Shown here in pieces: positions 21,518 through 22,925 of a stretch of DNA of 22,925 nucleotides (its first letter is position 1; each line of letters begins with the position of its first letter). Position numbers and translations under genes: made by a program. This stretch comes from VAXT01 sp035318925 (GTDB lineage: Bacteria > Actinomycetota > Thermoleophilia > Gaiellales > Gaiellaceae), in the NCBI GenBank assembly GCA_035318925.1, contig DATHDS010000034.1:1-22925 (forward strand). Direction: 5' to 3'. Under the pieces are notes generated by a model that did no database searches, had not been told where the DNA came from, and saw only the letters and a program-made list of their open reading frames with translations.

Positions 21518-22609
21518 CTACTGCGGGGCGTAGGTCGCCAGGGTTTCAGGAATCCATCGCGGAAGTTGGAAGCGAGCGTGAGGGTTCAAGATCAGCTTTG
21601 CTTCCGGCCGCCACGACTCTCCCTGCGGGGTATCGACGTATCCCGACTGAAACAGGCAGATCCCGCTCACGCGCGTGTGCTTATCTGACGTCAGGCGCTT
21701 CCGCAGAAACTCGTCCCACCTTCTCCAGCTTCCAGCCGCTCTGGATGTTTGGATCATGATCAGACCCGGCGCATCGTTCGGAAGCTGACGGGCTTCCACA
21801 CGCAGGAACTCATCAGCGCGTGCATCCGTGAACGCAAGCCGTACCGCGATATGTCGATGCGGCTCATCCGGCCCGGCTCGCACGTCTGCACGGCCGAGTC
21901 GAGGAACATCTTCCTCGCCCTCGTGCTCCGTCAGCACCACCTGTCCAGGAGCGGTCGCGTTGAGGATCAGCATTCCTAGACCGTCTGGAAGCTCTTCGGT
22001 ATGAACGCCGTCGAGTCGACAGACCTCGGGCACCCTACCGAGTAGATACTCCTCTTCGGCCTTCGACGGCTCTCTGCGCAGGAACACTTCAAGGGCATAG
22101 CTTCTCTTCACGGTGCTGATCAACCTGCCGATCCGCTCGAGGGTGCCGAGCACTGCCTGCTGCGCAACCGATCTGCCCGGCGCGGTCACCTCGACGTATG
22201 TCCAGTCCGAGTCTGCCTTCTGAACCCGGAAGTCGGGCTTCCGTTGACGGCCGCCGACGATCACCACCGGCTCGAGTTCGACCGCCACGGACGGATTGGG
22301 TGACCGCAGAAGATGTATCGCGCAGAGCTCCGCCCACGCCGTCTCGTCGCCGCGACGGATCTTTTCGAGGAGTGACGCACTCCCCTGGACGCCGTCAACT
22401 GCCGCCATTAGTTGCCCGAGGGTTACGACGTGAAGTGTTGGCAGGGAGCCCCGCGATACTCCGCCCGCTTCCTCCCGCGAACCGTTGATCCAATCCCGAC
22501 CAAAGGTCGCTTCTACACGGTCGAACGCCGCGACAACCTCGTCGGGCGAAGCAGCCACTGAGCTTCCGGCCAGCCAGTGACGTTGGATCTCTTCCCACTC
22601 CCACGGCAC
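21518..22609 (-). CDS. PD-(D/E)xK-like nuclease-fold protein, interrupted
   Basis: The core is at AVELEPVVIVGGRQRKPDFR followed by VQKADSDWTYVEVTAPGRS: a Glu on a first helix, PDF, and Y-VEV-T, the shape of PD-(D/E)xK folds but with Thr where Lys is usual. The helix RIGRLISTVKRSYALEVFLR and a beta-rich C-terminal part follow. I place the start at GTG 22609; the same frame is open up to TTG 22801, but that extension runs through repeat R2. A better N-terminus, MRQADEDAERTQERE from ATG 22685, lies in another frame and would join near 22645 by a one-base shift. With the TAG at 21518 this suggests two lesions. The function is unknown; a restriction- or defence-type role is inference. Confidence 0.65.
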   Translation of the reverse strand: MPWEWEEIQRHWLAGSSVAASPDEVVAAFDRVEATFGRDWINGSREEAGGVSRGSLPTLHVVTLGQLMAAVDGVQGSASLLEKIRRGDETAWAELCAIHLLRSPNPSVAVELEPVVIVGGRQRKPDFRVQKADSDWTYVEVTAPGRSVAQQAVLGTLERIGRLISTVKRSYALEVFLRREPSKAEEEYLLGRVPEVCRLDGVHTEELPDGLGMLILNATAPGQVVLTEHEGEEDVPRLGRADVRAGPDEPHRHIAVRLAFTDARADEFLRVEARQLPNDAPGLIMIQTSRAAGSWRRWDEFLRKRLTSDKHTRVSGICLFQSGYVDTPQGESWRPEAKLILNPHARFQLPRWIPETLATYAPQ

Positions 22610-22766
22610 GCCGCGAAAACCGTACTCGGCGACGAGTACCCTCGCGCTCCTGGGTGCGCTCGGCGTCCTCGTCGGCTTGGCGCATGCGACTACCGCCGAG
22701 CCCGCCAGTTGAGCCACCCGCAAGCCGCAGCCAGCGCAGCCGAACGGTTCCCGGGGCGACAGCCAG

Positions 22767-22807
22767 GGGCGCCGTGTCGCCTTCCGGCTCTTCCGCGACA
22801 ACCAGAG
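22767..22807 (+). repeat. dispersed repeat R2, copy 2
   Basis: Gap-free match to 12348-12388 (38 of 41 identical). It lies in the doubtful 5' extension of the nuclease-like gene. Confidence 0.75.
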
Positions 22808-22840
22808 CCGGCTACGCCTCCGGCGGTTGAACGAAAGCGC

Positions 22841-22867
22841 GAGGCCCCTCAGGTCGGCTGGGGCCTC
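22841..22867 (-). terminator. intrinsic-type terminator for a gene beyond the right edge
   Basis: GAGGCCCC-(11)-GGGGCCTC is a perfect 8-bp stem. On the minus strand it is followed by GCGCTTTCGTT, a partly T-rich tail. A minus-strand frame reading RQLRPILNVATARRRRSG and ending in TAG at 22867-22869 enters from the right edge and could be the end of the gene it serves; that frame is too short to claim. Confidence 0.5.
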
Positions 22868-22925
22868 TACCCGGACCGCCGACGACGCGCCGTGGCAACG
22901 TTCAGGATCGGTCGAAGCTGTCGGC

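Noticed and set aside
1..22925. CRISPR array
   Set aside because: No regularly spaced repeats were seen; all repeats found are dispersed or paired.
1..22925. Integrase, transposase or other mobility gene
   Set aside because: None of the supported proteins shows integrase or transposase motifs, so mobility is inferred from tRNA remnants only.

Overview
The window is GC-rich and densely coded, with high G/C at third codon positions, many GTG/TTG starts and Shine-Dalgarno-style leaders. Gene content (a group II truncated hemoglobin remnant, TetR and OmpR-type remnants, a DUF2254-like membrane protein, a RES/Xre toxin-antitoxin pair) suggests a soil actinobacterium, possibly Thermoleophilia. That placement is an inference from style, not a phylogenetic result. 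The window reads as a defence and accessory island rather than core genome.

Left part (1-8659). After a poorly coding first kilobase with a small HTH ORF comes a RES/Xre toxin-antitoxin pair (1120-2530, +) with a clear promoter. Convergent to it is a tight minus-strand operon (7160 down to 2849). In order of transcription it encodes a coiled-coil plus HARE-like winged-helix protein, a CD-NTase-type nucleotidyltransferase, an E2-E1 fusion (Cap2-like), a JAMM isopeptidase (Cap3-like) and a DUF6602-like nuclease-fold protein. The last four genes overlap by 4-14 bp. This is the layout of a type II CBASS anti-phage system, but no standard effector (patatin, SAVED, TM, NucC) is present. The DUF6602-like protein is the obvious effector candidate and the winged-helix protein a candidate regulator. 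An MFS exporter lies upstream.

Middle part (9013-15150). One large gene fuses a papain-like domain, in which the catalytic Cys is Ala, to an FTP propeptide and an intact thermolysin (M4) domain. It is followed by a stretch of repeats, small ORFs and gene remnants: a 49-aa Cys/His protein, a truncated hemoglobin, a TetR C-terminus, the 3' part of a tRNA-Asp and an OmpR-like winged-helix tail. The tRNA-Asp piece looks like an attachment-site scar.

Right part (14374-22925). A 258-aa protein of unknown function is divergent from a caspase-fold protease. Just beyond the protease lies the 3' part of a tRNA-Val on the minus strand, so the pair is bracketed by two tRNA remnants. Next is a translationally coupled pair: an 846-aa four-TM DUF2254-like protein and a 342-aa unknown protein. 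Last is a minus-strand PD-(D/E)xK-like gene that carries an in-frame TAG before its apparent natural end and probably an N-terminal frameshift. Four short dispersed repeat families link the intergenic stretches.
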